Origin: Rostrohypoxylon terebratum
Lineage: Eukaryota > Ascomycota > Sordariomycetes > Xylariales > Hypoxylaceae
DNA length: 64,000 nucleotides
Direction: 5' to 3'
Assembly: GCA_022497145.1 (NCBI GenBank)
Contig: MU385913.1
Span: forward strand, 62,001-126,000
The first letter of the stretch is position 1. Each line of letters starts with the position of its first letter. The position numbers were made by a program, and so were the translations under genes. Below are positions 43,594 to 56,674 of this stretch, one piece after another. The notes beneath the pieces were generated by a model. The model was not told where the DNA came from. It saw only the letters and a list, made by a program, of their open reading frames with translations, and did not search any database.

Positions 43594-46042
43594 TTATTTG
43601 GCGTACTTCGCACGGAAGTACTTGGCAGCGTTGACCATGTTGACCAACGCAGCCTTGGTCTCCTTCCACTGACGGGTCTTGAGACCGCAGTCAGGGTTGA
43701 TCCAGAGCTGCTCAGGCTTGAGGTACTGGAGCATCTCCTCGATGCGGTCCTTGATCTCCTGCTCGCTGGGCACACGCGGCGAGTGGATGTCGTAGACACC
43801 AGGACCAATGTGGCGAGGATATGCCTTCTCAACGAAGACGCCGAGAAGCTTGGAGTCAGACTTGCTGTTCTCGATGGACAGAACGTCAGCATCAAGAGCA
43901 GCGATGGCGTGGAAGAAGTCCTGGAACTCAGAGTAGCAGAAGTGAGAGTGGATCTGAGTGGAGTCTTCGACACCGACGGTCGAGAGCCTGAAGGCCTTAA
44001 CAGCCCAGTCAAGGTAAGCCTCACGCTCCTTGCCAGCACGGAGGGGAAGACCCTCACGGAGGGCAGGCTCATCAACCTGGATGACGTCAATGCCAGCCTT
44101 CTCAAGGTCAACGACCTCGTCACGGAGAGCCAAAGCAAGCTGCTCGGCCTGGACGGACTGGTGGACGTCATCACGAGGGAAAGACCATCGGAGGCAGGTA
44201 ACCGGACCAGTCAACATACCCTTCATGGGCTTCTTGGAGACGGAGACGGCGTACTTGGACTCCTTGACAGTCATGGGGGCCGGGCGAGAGATATCGCCGA
44301 CAATGATAGGAGGTCGCACGCAACGAGAGCCGTAGCTCTGGACCCAAGCGTGCGTGGTGAAGGCATAGCCATCCAGGCGCTCGCCGAAGTACTGAACCAT
44401 GTCGTTTCGCTCAGGCTCACCGTGAACGTAGACGTCGAGCTCGAGCTCATCCTGGATCTTGACGTTCATGTCAATCTCCTGCTCGATGAACTTGTCATAC
44501 TGAGCCTCAGTAATCTCTGCCTTAGTGAACTTGTTTCGTTGCACTCGGATTTCCTTGGTCTGAGGGAAGGAACCGATGGTGGTAGTAGGGAAAAGAGGAA
44601 GGTTGAGTTTCTTCTGTTGCTGAGCGATTCTGGAGGGGAACTCAGACTTGCGGTTGTAGTCCGAGGGGACGATCTTAGATTGCCTCTCCTTAACCTGGGG
44701 GTTGTTGGTTCGCTTAGAGGTGGCACGAGCGTTCTGGGACTTGGCGTTAGCCTCAAGAGCCTCGCGGACGGAGGCAGGGCCGTCAGTGACAGCCTTAGCA
44801 ATGATGGCAATTTCGACAGCCTTCTCGGAGGCGAACGAGAACCAGTCAGCGATTTCAGGGTCGAGCTTCTTCTCGCTCGCAAGAGTGTGAGGGGTGTGGA
44901 GGAGAGAGCTGGAGGTGGCGACAATGACACGGTCCTTGCCGAGCTTCTGGATCGCGGTCTCAGCGATCTCAATAGCGCGCTTGAAGTTGGTCTTCCAGAT
45001 GTTTCGGCCATCGACAATACCGACCGAGAGGATAGTCTTGGGTCCGAGAGCACCCAAGACGGTGTCTAGTTGCTCGGGGTTGCGGACAAGGTCGATATGA
45101 ACGGCATAGATGTCCTTGGGGAGGAGGTCAAGGTTGTGGACGATGTCACCGAAGTAAGTGGTAAAGACCAGGTTGGGGATCTTGCCAGCCAAGCTGGCGA
45201 ATTTCTCGTAGGCAGGCTTGAAAGCAGCCTTAGTCTTGGCAGGTAGATCGAAAACGAGGACAGGCTCGTCGATCTGAACGGTCTCGGCACCAGCCTCCTT
45301 GAGCTGGATGAGGAGCTCCTCGTAGACGGGTAGGAGCTTGTCAAGGAGGTCGATGGGGACGACGCTCTGGCCACGGTCGGCCTTACCAAGGTGAAGGAAG
45401 GAGACGGGCCCTAGAAGAACAGGTCGGGTGTTGATGCCGGCCTCCTTGGCTTCCTTGTACTCAACGACAGCCTTGGGGCTGGCAGTGAGCTTGAAGGTTT
45501 GGTTGTCCTGGAGAGTAGGCTTGACGTAGTGGTAGTTGGAATCAAACCACTTCACCATCTCCAAGCTAGGGACATCGACACCACCCTTTTGGTGGCCACG
45601 GCCCATAGCGAAGTATTCATCGACACGGTCGAGGTTGGCGCTGGAGTATCGCTCAGGGACGGCCTGTAATAAGAGACATTAGTATATCAAACCAGATGAG
45701 ATTCGGAACATTTTTAAACTTACACCAAAGTCCTGGATGTGAGAGAGGACTTGGTCATAGAGGGCGAAGTCATTGCTGGGGATGATGTCGACACCGGCAT
45801 CCTTCTGGATCTTCCAGTGGGCAAGACGGAGACGCTTGGCCTCAGCAAGGAGGTCAGCCTGGGAAAGGTTGCCAGCCCAGTCTTGATGACGAAGTTAGCA
45901 ATACAACTCTTACTATCGTGATGCCGCTTGATCGGAACGTTTTCCGGAAGAGCCGGGAGGAAAACTTACAGGCTTCAGTGGCCTTCTTCAGGTCACGGTT
46001 CACACCCATGCGGGGGAAACCCAGAACAGCAGATTGAACCAT
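43594..46042 (-). CDS. MET6: Cobalamin-independent methionine synthase
   Basis: 5-methyltetrahydropteroyltriglutamate-homocysteine methyltransferase (MetE/Met6), the last step of methionine synthesis in the cytosol. Three exons on the minus strand (45970-46042, 45724-45881, 43594-45663) join to 766 residues, the family length. Exon 1 opens MVQSAVLGFPRMGVNRDLKKATEA and joins as AYWAGNLSQADL; exon 3 begins AVPERYSSANLDRV. The C-terminal catalytic barrel shows the zinc ligands His and Cys in IHSHFCYSEF and the second Cys in INPDCGLKTR. LFPTTTIGSFPQT marks the start of that half, and DVIQVDEPALREGLPL is another hallmark. Introns are 60 and 88 nt with GTAAGT donors. Strong codon bias, leaving long mirror frames on the opposite strand, indicates high expression. 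Confidence 0.97.
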
Positions 46043-47998
46043 CTTGACAGCGATTCTAGGTATCTGGGATGATGTGAAGAAGGGTTTTCTATAGTGAATT
46101 TGTTAGTTTGATAAGAATTTTTCGGCGGGGTGATTAATTAGGCTTGGGCGAGGATGGTGGGGTAAAAAAAGCAAGAAAAGTCTATTCATGTTGGAACTTG
46201 GGGTAAAGATGGAAGTATAAACTTACAAGAGATTCAGAGTGTTACTTCCTTCTCTCTTCTAAGTTATTAGAAGAGTTAGACCGATTGAAGCGTAGCAACA
46301 ACGGTCAAGAGGAAGAATGAAAATTGGGTTGAGGAAGGAAGAGATGAGCAGAGGAGGGAAAGGGAAATGGTCGAAGTGTAAGTAAAAGTAAGCGGTGTGG
46401 GAGGGGTTCTTATGTTCTTCTGGGGAGCTCAAGTGGAACCTCTGGAACTGAGTAAACTATATCTATGAGGGGGTTAACAATTTTTTTCGGATTGTTCGTG
46501 CTTGAGCTAAGCCAACGGGAACCAACAGAACATGACAAGAGGATTCCACAGATCGATCCGTTGGATCCATTGGCTCTTTGGATGCAATCAGGGTCCGAAA
46601 GCGGGGTGCCAGACCGGCGAGCCAAATACTCCTGCTCCTTTCCTTCCTCTTTACCTGGTCTGGCTGTCTGGGTGAGGCTGGTGACCCTTGCTTTTTTTTT
46701 CCTGTATTGTATTGTACCTTTTCCTGCACCTTTCCTGTGCGAATCGTGCTGACCTTAGGTAGAGAGTGAGCGAAGGATTAGGTTTGTTACTGCCCCAAGT
46801 ACTGCTCAGGTTTCGCCAAAGCCATTATTGGAATTCAAGGTACTACTGAATTACAATGACAATTACCTTGGCTTTGTTACCATTTTCTAGCGTACGGAGT
46901 TCTTCTATAACACGTGAAATTGAGAGCCATTCATTGGTCCGTCCAGCCATTTTCAAGGCTTCGAGTACACAGTACCGACGTAAGTGGCCTAATTCGGGTT
47001 CCGATAGCAAATCAATCATAGAGGCCCGCGGAAAATGATTCGCCGAGTCATCCTGCACTTCCATCTTTGTTTCTCCGGACCATATCCCACCTCACTTTGC
47101 TCCGAACATTGACGAACATTATGTAAGACAAAGAAAGGAAGTAGATTTCTAGACACTAAAAACGTCGAATGATAGCGAATCATCGCCCCATGCCTGCATG
47201 TAACCCCAATCAATTCTACCGCGACCGAGCCGTGCTCCTGGATGCGAATCTTTGCGAGGCTCTTATCACCCCGTTACATTTCCTCACATTAGAGTAGCAC
47301 CCTAACCCTTAAACTACTAGACATCAACTAGTTTCGCAGGCTACTTCCGGACTAATTACTAAGGCGGTCCCCTAGACGACAACCGCATCAATTGGGTCTA
47401 GATGTCTAAGTCTCTAGATGGCTGACTACATAAGTGGGTTTGGAGTCTATTAAAACTCCTATGTCGACCATTCTGTTTCGCCGCTTCTCCGTCCAAGTTG
47501 AACGGCCCTTTCGATGTTGAGGTCTTCTCATTGATCCCTCTGGATTGTTCAAGTTAACATTATTCGAGCGCATGATAGTAAACAGGAACAAAGACAAGGT
47601 ACCTACACTCCAACCGATCAATCAGCATACGCTAACTTCCATACTAGGTAGACATATGTCCATATGGATGCAAAACTTTATGCTTCTTTATATCGCTTGG
47701 ATATACACTCATGATAGAGATAAATCCAACTAAAAACGGGTGGATTCATTGACCAGCAATGAAAACTCCTGCGGACGATTATGTAACACATCACGAGATT
47801 ACGTAATCACATTAGTATCGTTTGGTAGAATATTGGAAGACAACCAAAAGATGGCCTCAAAGCGAAAGGTTGAATGGCTCACCAAATCAACAGGTGGTTG
47901 GTGATTTACTCGTCTTTTGAAACTAGAGGATTAAAAAAGAGAAAAAACCAGAAGACAAAAAAGGAGATCCCAGATTTAACTAGGAGCCATGGGGATTG
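46043..47998. other. Intergenic, MET6 promoter to tRNA
   Basis: About 2 kb. It includes the MET6 promoter and leader; a 5'-leader intron is possible. A minus-strand open stretch at 46843-47064 (MEVQDDSANHFPRASMIDLL) has protein-like composition but no relatives I know and no supporting structure. Six A residues at 47957-47962 are a T-run on the minus strand, a plausible Pol III terminator for the tRNA. Confidence 0.45.
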
Positions 47999-48072
47999 AG
48001 CCCACGGCGGGGGTCGAACCCGCAGCCTTGAGATTAAAGAGTCTCACGCTCTACCGATTGAGCTACGCGGGC
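47999..48072 (-). tRNA. tRNA-Lys-like gene with eight-base anticodon loop
   Basis: Complete cloverleaf on the minus strand. Acceptor arms GCCCGCG/CGTGGGC pair with one G-U; the D arm contains A-box TAGCTCAATCGG; the T arm GCGGG/CCCGC encloses TTCGACC (B box GGTTCGACCCC). The anticodon stem TGAGA/TCTCA is perfect, but the loop is CTCTTTAA, eight bases (48034-48041) where seven are standard. With CTCTTAA it would be an ordinary tRNA-Lys(CTT), so one extra T is present. Consequences could be a dead gene, a shifted anticodon (CTT or TTT), or a four-base-reading tRNA. Total length is 74 with T as discriminator. A T6 run on the minus strand lies about 37 nt downstream. No intron. Confidence 0.85.
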
Positions 48073-49126
48073 CTCTCAGAGTTGATAATTGCTCGTTGCT
48101 CATGCCTGATGGTACTGAAACTGGAATATTTATCACATTGCTTTCATCCGGTGTTTGTAATGGCTACCTAGGGTAAGGTGGCGGATGTGGCCCGTACTCT
48201 AATACTATGAGTCACTAGTTAGTACAGTTTGCTTTGAAAAGATTTAATAGTTGCAAATATTATAGCCTTGAGATCTGGTTGGTGGGCTAATGTAGCAATG
48301 TAATGGTCTTTGGTTAGTGATTCCCGAGTTATAAGTCTCAAGTTCTCATTGAAGTAAGATAATGCCTATGAATGAGATTAGGTAGGTACCTATTTACGTC
48401 CTACTTGAAACTTTCATTGGTATTGCGCTATTATCTTATTGTTATGGTGATTGGCGAACGTCAGAACACCGTACAACCGAAGACATGTCACATTGCGTTG
48501 TCTATTTGAACCATGCCAATATGAGAAATGACAAATACATACTAGGTACTACTACCTACTAAGGAGACAGCCCCCATGTCTTCAATGTAAAGGTACCTAG
48601 TATATTTACAGGCCAAGAAAGTGGTATATGTTGTTACCTAAGCTTTGGAAAGCATGTATGTCCTAGTGTCATTTTCAGTCTCGATCTGGCCGCCTTCAAA
48701 TAAGAATGGAAGCAGCTACTTGTACTCAGGTCTAAATGAGATTAAGTTCTGATTGTAGGTATGTATTGTTGAGAAGCAGTGACCGTGGATAGAGGTCATC
48801 GGGAAGGCATTGGATATAACTGCTAGGTGGTAACTTCTAGAACTCAGATTTCTCTTAGAAATGACAACTGCCTAGGTGCCTAGGTGCCTAGGCACCTAAC
48901 CTAGTAGGCACTTTTAATCAACAAGGACTCACCATCCAAGTCGTCATCCAAGTTTAACATTGCTCTGTTAGAAGGTCTGGCATCAAATGTATCGAGGGCT
49001 TCTTCTGTCAACCCCTTTATTCAGCTCCAGCTAGAGAGCTGCTGAGTCTTTCTTGGAAATTCATCACCACTATCCATATCTAGCCAGTTTCAATTCTCGT
49101 TCGTTCTCAATTCCACAGCTTCCAGA
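48073..49126. other. Intergenic
   Basis: About 1 kb of AT-rich DNA upstream of the next gene. It holds a perfect 18-base palindrome (TAGGTGCCTAGGCACCTA at 48881-48898) directly preceded by another CCTAGGTGC copy. No gene supported. Confidence 0.5.
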
Positions 49127-52100
49127 ATGTCTATTTTCTGCTGCTGTCGTGGTCGGCGAACTCCAGCGACTTGCCGGGAGCCTGAACGAGAGATTCAGGA
49201 CATACTAGACTTTCCGATTCGCCCGCCTCGTGCAAAGCTATCTAAGTCTTCGTTTCAAACCCCTGATCTTGAGCTCTCATCATCACACGTTGAGGCAACA
49301 AAAGCACCATCTCTACTCCATGATTCCATACCAGAGGCCACGGTCTATCCTACAATCCTTGAAATTGATGACTCCGATGACGATGAACCCGTGCGAAGTA
49401 TAAGAAACTCCAGCACTGGCACATTAGAAGCTATCAAAACCAGGTTTATGAGACCGCTTTCTCAAAAGTCGGAGTCCAAGAGGCACTCACAGCAGTATCT
49501 CGGTGCGAGTGAGGAGGAAATCGCACGACGTGCCGAGCTAAGGCGTCTAATGCACAAGAGGATTCAAGAAGAGTTAAAGAGTGAGGAGGAACAAGAAGAA
49601 GCCGATTATAAGGTAATGAGCCCCGATGATTCGAAGCCTGGAAGTTCCGCTAGTGTTGGATTATCTGGTGGTGGACCTCGAGATAACATAGAATTTTTTG
49701 TCTCGGATATCAACGAAATCGGATCCAATGATGCATCTACGGATGCCGCCCCCCTTGTGCCTTTTGCAACAGGTGTCCGAACGCAGATTTCCTCCGGACG
49801 GAGTAGTTACCCAGGACCGCCTAGCCGATCGCACGACAGTTCTATCCATGAGAGTCACAGAAACTTAAAGGGGCAAGGATCTTTTTCGTATTTCCCCTCT
49901 TCACCTCAGCTAGACCCTATTCCTTTATCAAGTGCTCGAGCCTCAGACTCACTCTATTCTTGGCGACTTTCCTACAGCGCCGAGCAGCTTGCGAATTACC
50001 TTGGCGCTGAAGACTCCCAACCCGACGACAAGTTTGAGCCTCTTAAAGCCTTCAATGAGATTGAAGATGCCGATGGAAGTGCCGATGGAAACGGTGATGA
50101 CCAAAAGGAGAATGTTGCGAAAAGTCCGTCGACTAGCCAAGAGTCTATGGGAAACCAGGACGACGCACAGCAGAATGAACCGACGACAATTCATGTCGAG
50201 CCACCCGAGAGCCCATACATCGATAACTCTCATTACGAAGGTTCCTGCCAAGATTCGCCATTGAATATGTGGTTACGGAGTCAAGAGATGCACTCAAATT
50301 CCATCATATTGAGCAGAAGAACGAGTGGCATGATTTCCCGGATGGCCCTCGACGATTGCGACGCAGACTGCACCGGTTCGCCCCAGAAACCAAGGAAAGA
50401 TTTGCAGAACGCGTCTAATGTCTTGTCAACCATTGCCGCAGAAGTGCCGGCCAATATGGACAATAAAGCTAGCTCGTCTGAACTACCGCCTTCTTGGCCG
50501 AAGGAACTGCAGCGACCTGGCGAGGGGTGCAATTGTGCCCCCGATGATGATGTCTTCAAGTTGGCGGATCATGTTCGGGATGTCTCTTCCTCTCATTATG
50601 CATCCTCGCGATATACTACTGGGCCTGATGGTTGTCAAGTTACAGAAAAGGAGTCGCGTCTAAGTCTCATTGAGCTCTTAGGAGAACGGAAAGCTGTACC
50701 ACCACCTACAGGCGCCAACGGTGAGTCACGTTAGGATAATCGAGAGGGCTGTTGAATCTAACGAAAAAAATAGGTCTCATACACCCCAGTGGTACGACGG
50801 ATGCGGATAAATCGGATAATAGCTCGTATAAGACGGCCCCAAACGCGGGATCAGCATTGGACATTACCATGCCTGAGAACCAACAACAAATAGGTCGTCT
50901 AATAGCGGGTGGAAGCTCTTTGGCAGTCTCTGATACCGCAAGCTTCAAACAACGAGAAGCAGAACTGAAGTCTATTGAACAGAGATTTGCCCAAGTCCAT
51001 ACTCGGCGGGATACTACCGCAAGCCCAATTACCAGCAAATTTCGGGAGGAATTTCACGAGCCTAGAACATCAATTCTTAGGAAGAATTCAATATTTGGTA
51101 AATTCCATTTGCCAAGACCAAAGAAAGCGAAGAACCCGACAAAGGATACCTGGAGATACAGTATGTACGACGTCAAGTATAGTGACAACCTTCACCAGCA
51201 AGATTTAGAGGTGAGTACTATTGGTAAGCAATTGATGCCATCATCAAATGCGGGCCAGAAGCATGAAGCTTTGGTAAGCACCATAGGTTTGCAGAAACAA
51301 GCTTTTACGCCTGACGAAGACGCTTGCGGTGCCGAGCAGCATCCCTCCCAAGCAACCCAGGCGGATCAAGAGCCAATCCCCATCGCACCTAGTCCCCAAA
51401 CTAAATCAGAACAACTGAAACCGCCTTGTCGACACGAAAATGACGACAGCCCACAGTCAGACATATCGAACAATGTGCTTAGAGAATGGGTGAACCTAAT
51501 GAATGATCAAGGTATTGAGCCTCAATCCGAGCCAAAGGAAGAGCTACAGAATCGCAGCCCCAGGCGACTCCGAACACCCCCAGCATCATGGGCAAAATGG
51601 CCATCGCATACACGCCATGAAAGGACAGGGCCTGCAGGGAAAGATGACAATGTGATTTCAAGAGATTTTGCAGTCCGGGTGGGATCTAATACTAGCGATA
51701 TAACATGGTCCACGGATAAACCCGAAGAATCATCAAAGAGGTATTTAACTCTCGGATCCCGAAGTCTATCAGCCCAGCTAGGCAAAGCCGTCAAAGAAGG
51801 ATTGGTAAAAGTTGTACAGCGAAATTCATTTGAAACATATCGCGGGCACCGGAAGCCTGATGGGCACCTTGAATATCCCGAGCTGGAGATTCTGCCGATG
51901 CAGGGTGGATATGAAGAGCTACAGGCACTCGAACAGCAAATCGGTACCATGAAATGTAAGTCGGCTCCGGCAGAAGGACAATTAGCTCGACTTAGTAGCG
52001 ACAACATGAGACCGCCTCTGAGTGCACGGTTTGCCGAGGGAGTCCATATGATGCAACACAAAGCCTATAGGGACTCCTGGCAGGACGATGATAACCACAT

Positions 52101-52302
52101 AGTGTCAACTTCACCAGAGGTATCTTCAAAACATCCCAGACAATTGCTCGCGTCATCTTCGAAAGTGATCGGTCGATTCGGGACCTCAGGGTCTCATGTT
52201 AGTTACGATGATTGTGTACCTAAACACATGTTGGAAGACGAGGCGCACGTTGAACACGATACGATGACCGCAGAGGAAGGTTATAATACGCAAGCGACTT
52301 AG
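49127..52302 (+). CDS. Large disordered protein with N-terminal Cys cluster
   Basis: Predicted protein of about 1,040 residues from two exons (49127-50720 and 50774-52302); the 53-nt intron has GTGAGT, a CTAAC branch and TAG. The join reads ANG/LIHPSGTTDAD. I recognise no domain. The N-terminus MSIFCCCRGRR (three cysteines followed by basic residues) is a typical palmitoylation and membrane-attachment pattern. The rest is polar, Ser/Glu/Asp-rich and probably disordered, with an acidic helical stretch (residues about 125-165, EEEIARRAELRRLMHKRIQE) and later basic segments (RKNSIFGKFHLPRPKKAK) and AKWPSHTRHERTG. A signalling or cell-polarity scaffold is conceivable but unproven. Composition is uniform across both exons, so this is one gene. 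Confidence 0.8.
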
Positions 52303-53009
52303 CACCACCCTATTATACCTAATTCACGATACTGGTAGATCCGCTGTGCTGGTACGATAGCGATACAATGAGGGCAGACGTCGGTTTGTGCGAAACGAAG
52401 GACATGGCCATTGTCTCAATATTTTTACTTGAAGTATTTCGTGGAAGTTATCGTGAGGGACGTTTGGAACGAGATGGTATTGACTGTTATCAGGTCGCGT
52501 GCCCTGCTAAACACTTATAACATGTGCGTTATGTATCGATACTGATATGTATTGGGTTTAATTGAGCGGTAGGAGGCTATGATATTCATCGGTTCGTATT
52601 CTTCTGGTTTGGGGTTGTAAATATTATCTACACCCATCGATTGCCGGTGTTGTAATTCGCGCTCTAGATTGCTACACTATGATCGTAAACTATTAGAAAT
52701 GTATATCTATGAGAAAGGACTGATCATTGCGTACCTAAAAGTCAAGTTGGGTTGCGGTAAGGAGTGGGTAGGCATTGACTCGCCTGTTGAGTTTCTAAAG
52801 GTAGGAAGAGCATGTGGACTTTCATGTGAGAAGTCAATGATCACATGTCTAACAAGGCATGATGACGCTTGCCTCACCTCGAGCTGCCTAGATGTTTACT
52901 TACCTACCTACCTACCAGGTTCCTGGATGCTTAGCGCGTATTATCTACTCGGACTCCCCTATTGGCCCAACTCTTGGCGGTGAGATTATCTTTAGTAATT
53001 ACAGCATCC
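52303..53009. other. Intergenic between convergent genes
   Basis: About 700 bases between two convergent genes. A TACCTACC run lies at 52900-52916. No gene supported. Confidence 0.55.
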
Positions 53010-54532
53010 TCAGGACCCGGTACTAGGTATTCTAGTGGGCAAGCCTCCCTTGTCCTCATTTTCGAGAGTACTCTTGGTATGCCGGATCTTGAACGTCTGA
53101 TTGCCTGCCAAGTCAATGGAGGTATCTACGGTTACTTCCGCCCAGTCGTTGTATTTCTTAACTTTGTTAGACCACACAGCTATAAGTGGAATAAAATGGA
53201 CATTGAAGGGGCTTACTCTGGAAAGGCCTAGTAATATGACTTTCTTTATAACCTGTAACGTACTGACTGCGCCAATGACGAAGGGAATGAGCTGTCCCGC
53301 ACTGTCAATTGAATTCACCCCCTTAATATTGTTCCACGATAGAGTAAGTTCGATGCTGAGGATAAACCAGATGATACTGAGGACGACGGAGATATTCCAA
53401 AATAAGCAGATTCGGCGGGCGAGGCGACTGAGACACAAATTATTTCTTAGTCAAGCAGCCACTAATTAGAAGGTACTCTGGGCGTAACTTACTCGTTCCT
53501 AGCATAAGTTGGTGTTTCGCTATTCTCAGCTTGCGCACTAACTATACGTCGCTCTCCTTCTTTTCCTCTCCCTAAGTATACCACGAATTTTAGAAGATCG
53601 GAGAACCGGTAGGTTTCATTGCTTGGCCTGGATAGGAAATCTAGTATATCAATGTAACCCCTAAATTGAGATAGTGTAGTGGGATCTAAACGGCGACTAA
53701 AGCTAGCGAATGTCGAGTTGATACGGTCTAGGGGTTGTCTCAGGCGCTGTGGCGCTTCAGGTACCATAGAATGCAGGTAATCTCTATACAAGGCCATGAT
53801 TGTATGGTTCAGGATCCGCAATGCCAACTGACATAACACGAAGAATGGAGGGGCGACGATAATCGCGATCATAATCGAGACGGTCTTGAAGAAGCCAACA
53901 ATGGCACCGCTTAGCTGCTGTCGCGAAAAGAAGAATACGAAAGGGGGATCACAAGTCTGGTTAGCCAATCGGTAGTTGGGCTGCGAGGCAAACCAAAGCC
54001 AGATATTGACGGTCGTCAGCATGCAGATTGTCGTCGTCCTCCAAAAGACCCCTGACCAAGATAAATGGTAGGGCTTTAGCGGCGAGACATAATTCAATGG
54101 TAACTTGCTGGATAGCCTCCACATTATACTAGGCCCGGACGAATTCTGTAAGGATCCTCTCACCGCCCTACCCAGCGCGTTTAGATGATGAAGAAATTGG
54201 GCAACAGAGCTTGGTCGGAGGAGGTGTAACCGCAATCCGAAGGTGCTCAAAGTAGTCAGGAAGAAACCCAAGGAAAACTGCAACATGATGTACGTCTCTA
54301 CAGGTTCAATGGTGGGGTTATTAGCGAAGGTCGCGATCATGGTAGCGACAAGGATGGCGAAGACGAAGACGGAGTTGACGTCGTACACGGACTGTGCCGA
54401 TAGGGGGTCCACGAGCAGGCTGACCCAGGCCGTCGTCCATTGCAGGTACACGCCGATTCGGATACCCAAGCCGTAGAAGTCCGGGTTGCCCTCGATGGCC
54501 TCGCAGATTAGAGCCTCCGCGGGGGAGGACAT
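53010..54532 (-). CDS. Multi-pass membrane protein, unknown function
   Basis: Pezizomycotina-type integral membrane protein without a named role. The start is MSSPAEALICEAIEGNPDFYG, followed by GLGIRIGVYLQWTTAWVSLL, an opening I associate with a broad fungal family. Exon 1 (53493-54532) and exon 2 (53010-53427) join across a 65-nt intron (GTAAGT donor) in the order ARND/RLARRICLFWNISVV, giving 485 residues. About seven hydrophobic segments are visible: three in residues 25-105, one near WSGVFWRTTTICMLTTVNIW, one near FFKTVSIMIAIIVAPPFFVL and two in exon 2. A second possible intron of 60 nt (53157-53216, GTAAGC, CTAAC) has no stop and does not shift frame, so the true length may be 465. Transport or receptor function is not evident. 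Confidence 0.78.
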
Positions 54533-56674
54533 GTCGTCCGAAGTGACACGTGGTGAGACCCGTGTCGCTCGAAGATTCGACGCGTGGCTCGACCAGGGTT
54601 TCTGGGGCGGGAAAAATGGTAGACTGTCCCAGCTTTTAAGGAACGATCATCCTAATTCTGCACTATGCATGGACAGCACAGTTCCGTCGGTAGCCTGTGT
54701 TTAAATGCTTTATATGGCAATCGTTCATTTGATGGACAGCGCGAGAAGGTCAACATTAATGTTATGAAAACCGCAAACAGAAAGATTCACAGTCATCATT
54801 GCGATGTCACTGCGTTCTTTGCTTTTACTCGTTCAGCTGTCTTACATCCTGCGACGTGGGGGCGGAAATTTCCTGATCTGCTAACGAACAGCCAAATTCC
54901 GCGCCGAACCAATCGTCGTTCGCATTTTGTGCCCGCTCGCGATCGCCATTGGCCGGTGGATATCAAATGGATTCGCTACCGTTTGGGCTCTCTTACAGCA
55001 GGAGTAGGACCCGACAGCTTGGGTATTGAAAAAACCAAGAAGATGGCGAGGTGCTAAATTGCATACCTACCTTGGTCCTGATAGGCTTGGTACGAGTAAG
55101 CCGTAAACAGATCTATTCCGTTAAACGTCGCAATTCCGAGGCAGCTGTCGTTTATGAACAATTCTCCGGTCCCGAGGTAGTTTAGATAGCCAAAACCAAA
55201 GCCAAAGCCACAAACCAAGACCTTAATGCCAAAAAGAGGAAAAAAAGGGGAAAATAACAATTTGGCAGAGGGTCGAAACAGTCTAGCCTATATTTAACTA
55301 GGTAGTTTATATCATAAGAACCTTTATGCGGACCGAGCACTTGGAGGTTGTAACGTTACCACGGAACGAGTTCCGATTGATTTTTTATTCCATTCCTTGA
55401 TTTATCTTGCCGAAGAAGAAGCAAAAAGCAAAATTAAAATGAAGGTCCGTGTACTCTATATCGTTCATATGGATTGTGGGAAAATAAGGCTTACAGTGAC
55501 CTGGTATATTATTTGATGCGTTATATGAAGTACCTGGGTCCTGGGTATTTTTATTGTTTAGTGAAAAGTCTAATCTGGCAGGAAACCTATGGCTCCAAAC
55601 CTTGAAGAGTCGGGAACCAGACTGCTGGGATATGCTACGTACCTAGGTATTTTCCAACGACTAACGACCAAACGACGCCGCCCGATGTCCCGCCAGCTTG
55701 GTTAAGCCATCGTTACACAGCATAGACCCCTACCCCATGATCCTTTCGGTCGGTACTTGTAGCTTAGTATAACCACCGTCTATACCCGTCGCCGTATCAA
55801 GTCATTTAGAATAATTAGGTCGGCGACCATGTTTTCGAGTATTTCTCAATTCTGTATTTCGAATTTCCGAGCAGATATAATGTTTTCTTAAGGTGGATAC
55901 CTAGGGTTGCGTGCTGTTCCGACTTCTCACTTGTGATGTGGTCAATGCGCCCATGTTATAGTCCTGCTAACCCTATCTATAGCACCTAGTAACAGCGGGT
56001 ACGTACTCCTCATGTGAGAACTCCTTATGTCGGAACGTGAATATTCTCAAAATTTGTTCGTTCCACAACCTCCTCTCTTGAATAGCTTCACATTAGTGCT
56101 TGAATAAGCCAATGTTTGTTTTCACCATAAATTCTATTTTTTAATATACAGGCATCTGAATCCCATCTCAGCTCTTATTTGATACAATATATGTATGAAA
56201 GTTCCATGGTTTAAGTCTCCACTATCGTGAAAAAGCCGAGCTCGGTGCCACGCCTTCACCGACTGAAGGGAACTTGCCCTGCCGCCGTCTGCGGTGAGTT
56301 CCAAATTGCTGGGTCGGTACGTTCCTATTCTTGGGGCCCCGACTGTACCATCAACTCGCTTCTGGTAAGGACCGGTCGACTCTCATTGACGGTCTTGACG
56401 TCTCCATCTGCAGCCAAGCGGGGATCTCCCTACTTATAGCCAATAGATCATCATCTCGATATTGGCGTCCACCCTTGGCGGGGCTTTTCTCCGTTGCGCT
56501 GGAACCCATCGTGATCACTGATCACCACACACACACACACACCACACCAAAGATCCGTTCCCTCCCCCCCTCCTCTCCAGGACTAGAATATAGAAAACCA
56601 AGAAAAAAAAATAGCCGTTTAATGTTCCTTCGCCGCTACCACACTACAACCCTCGTCCCAAGGTATCAGGGTCA
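54533..56674. other. Gene-free region
   Basis: 2.1 kb with promoters for both flanking genes. A 130-codon open frame at 54665-55057 (+) has no recognisable content. A short (CA)n run lies at about 56526-56542 in the likely leader of the methyltransferase gene. Confidence 0.5.

Noticed and set aside
43783..45069. 428-codon plus-strand open frame
   Set aside because: It is the antisense mirror of the methionine synthase gene, created by strong codon bias; MET6 on the minus strand has unambiguous family motifs.
46843..47064. 73-codon minus-strand frame
   Set aside because: Protein-like composition but no homologous pattern, partner exons or clear start context; not enough to call a gene.
54665..55057. 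130-codon plus-strand frame
   Set aside because: No family resemblance, lies in the divergent region upstream of the membrane-protein gene, no supporting signals.
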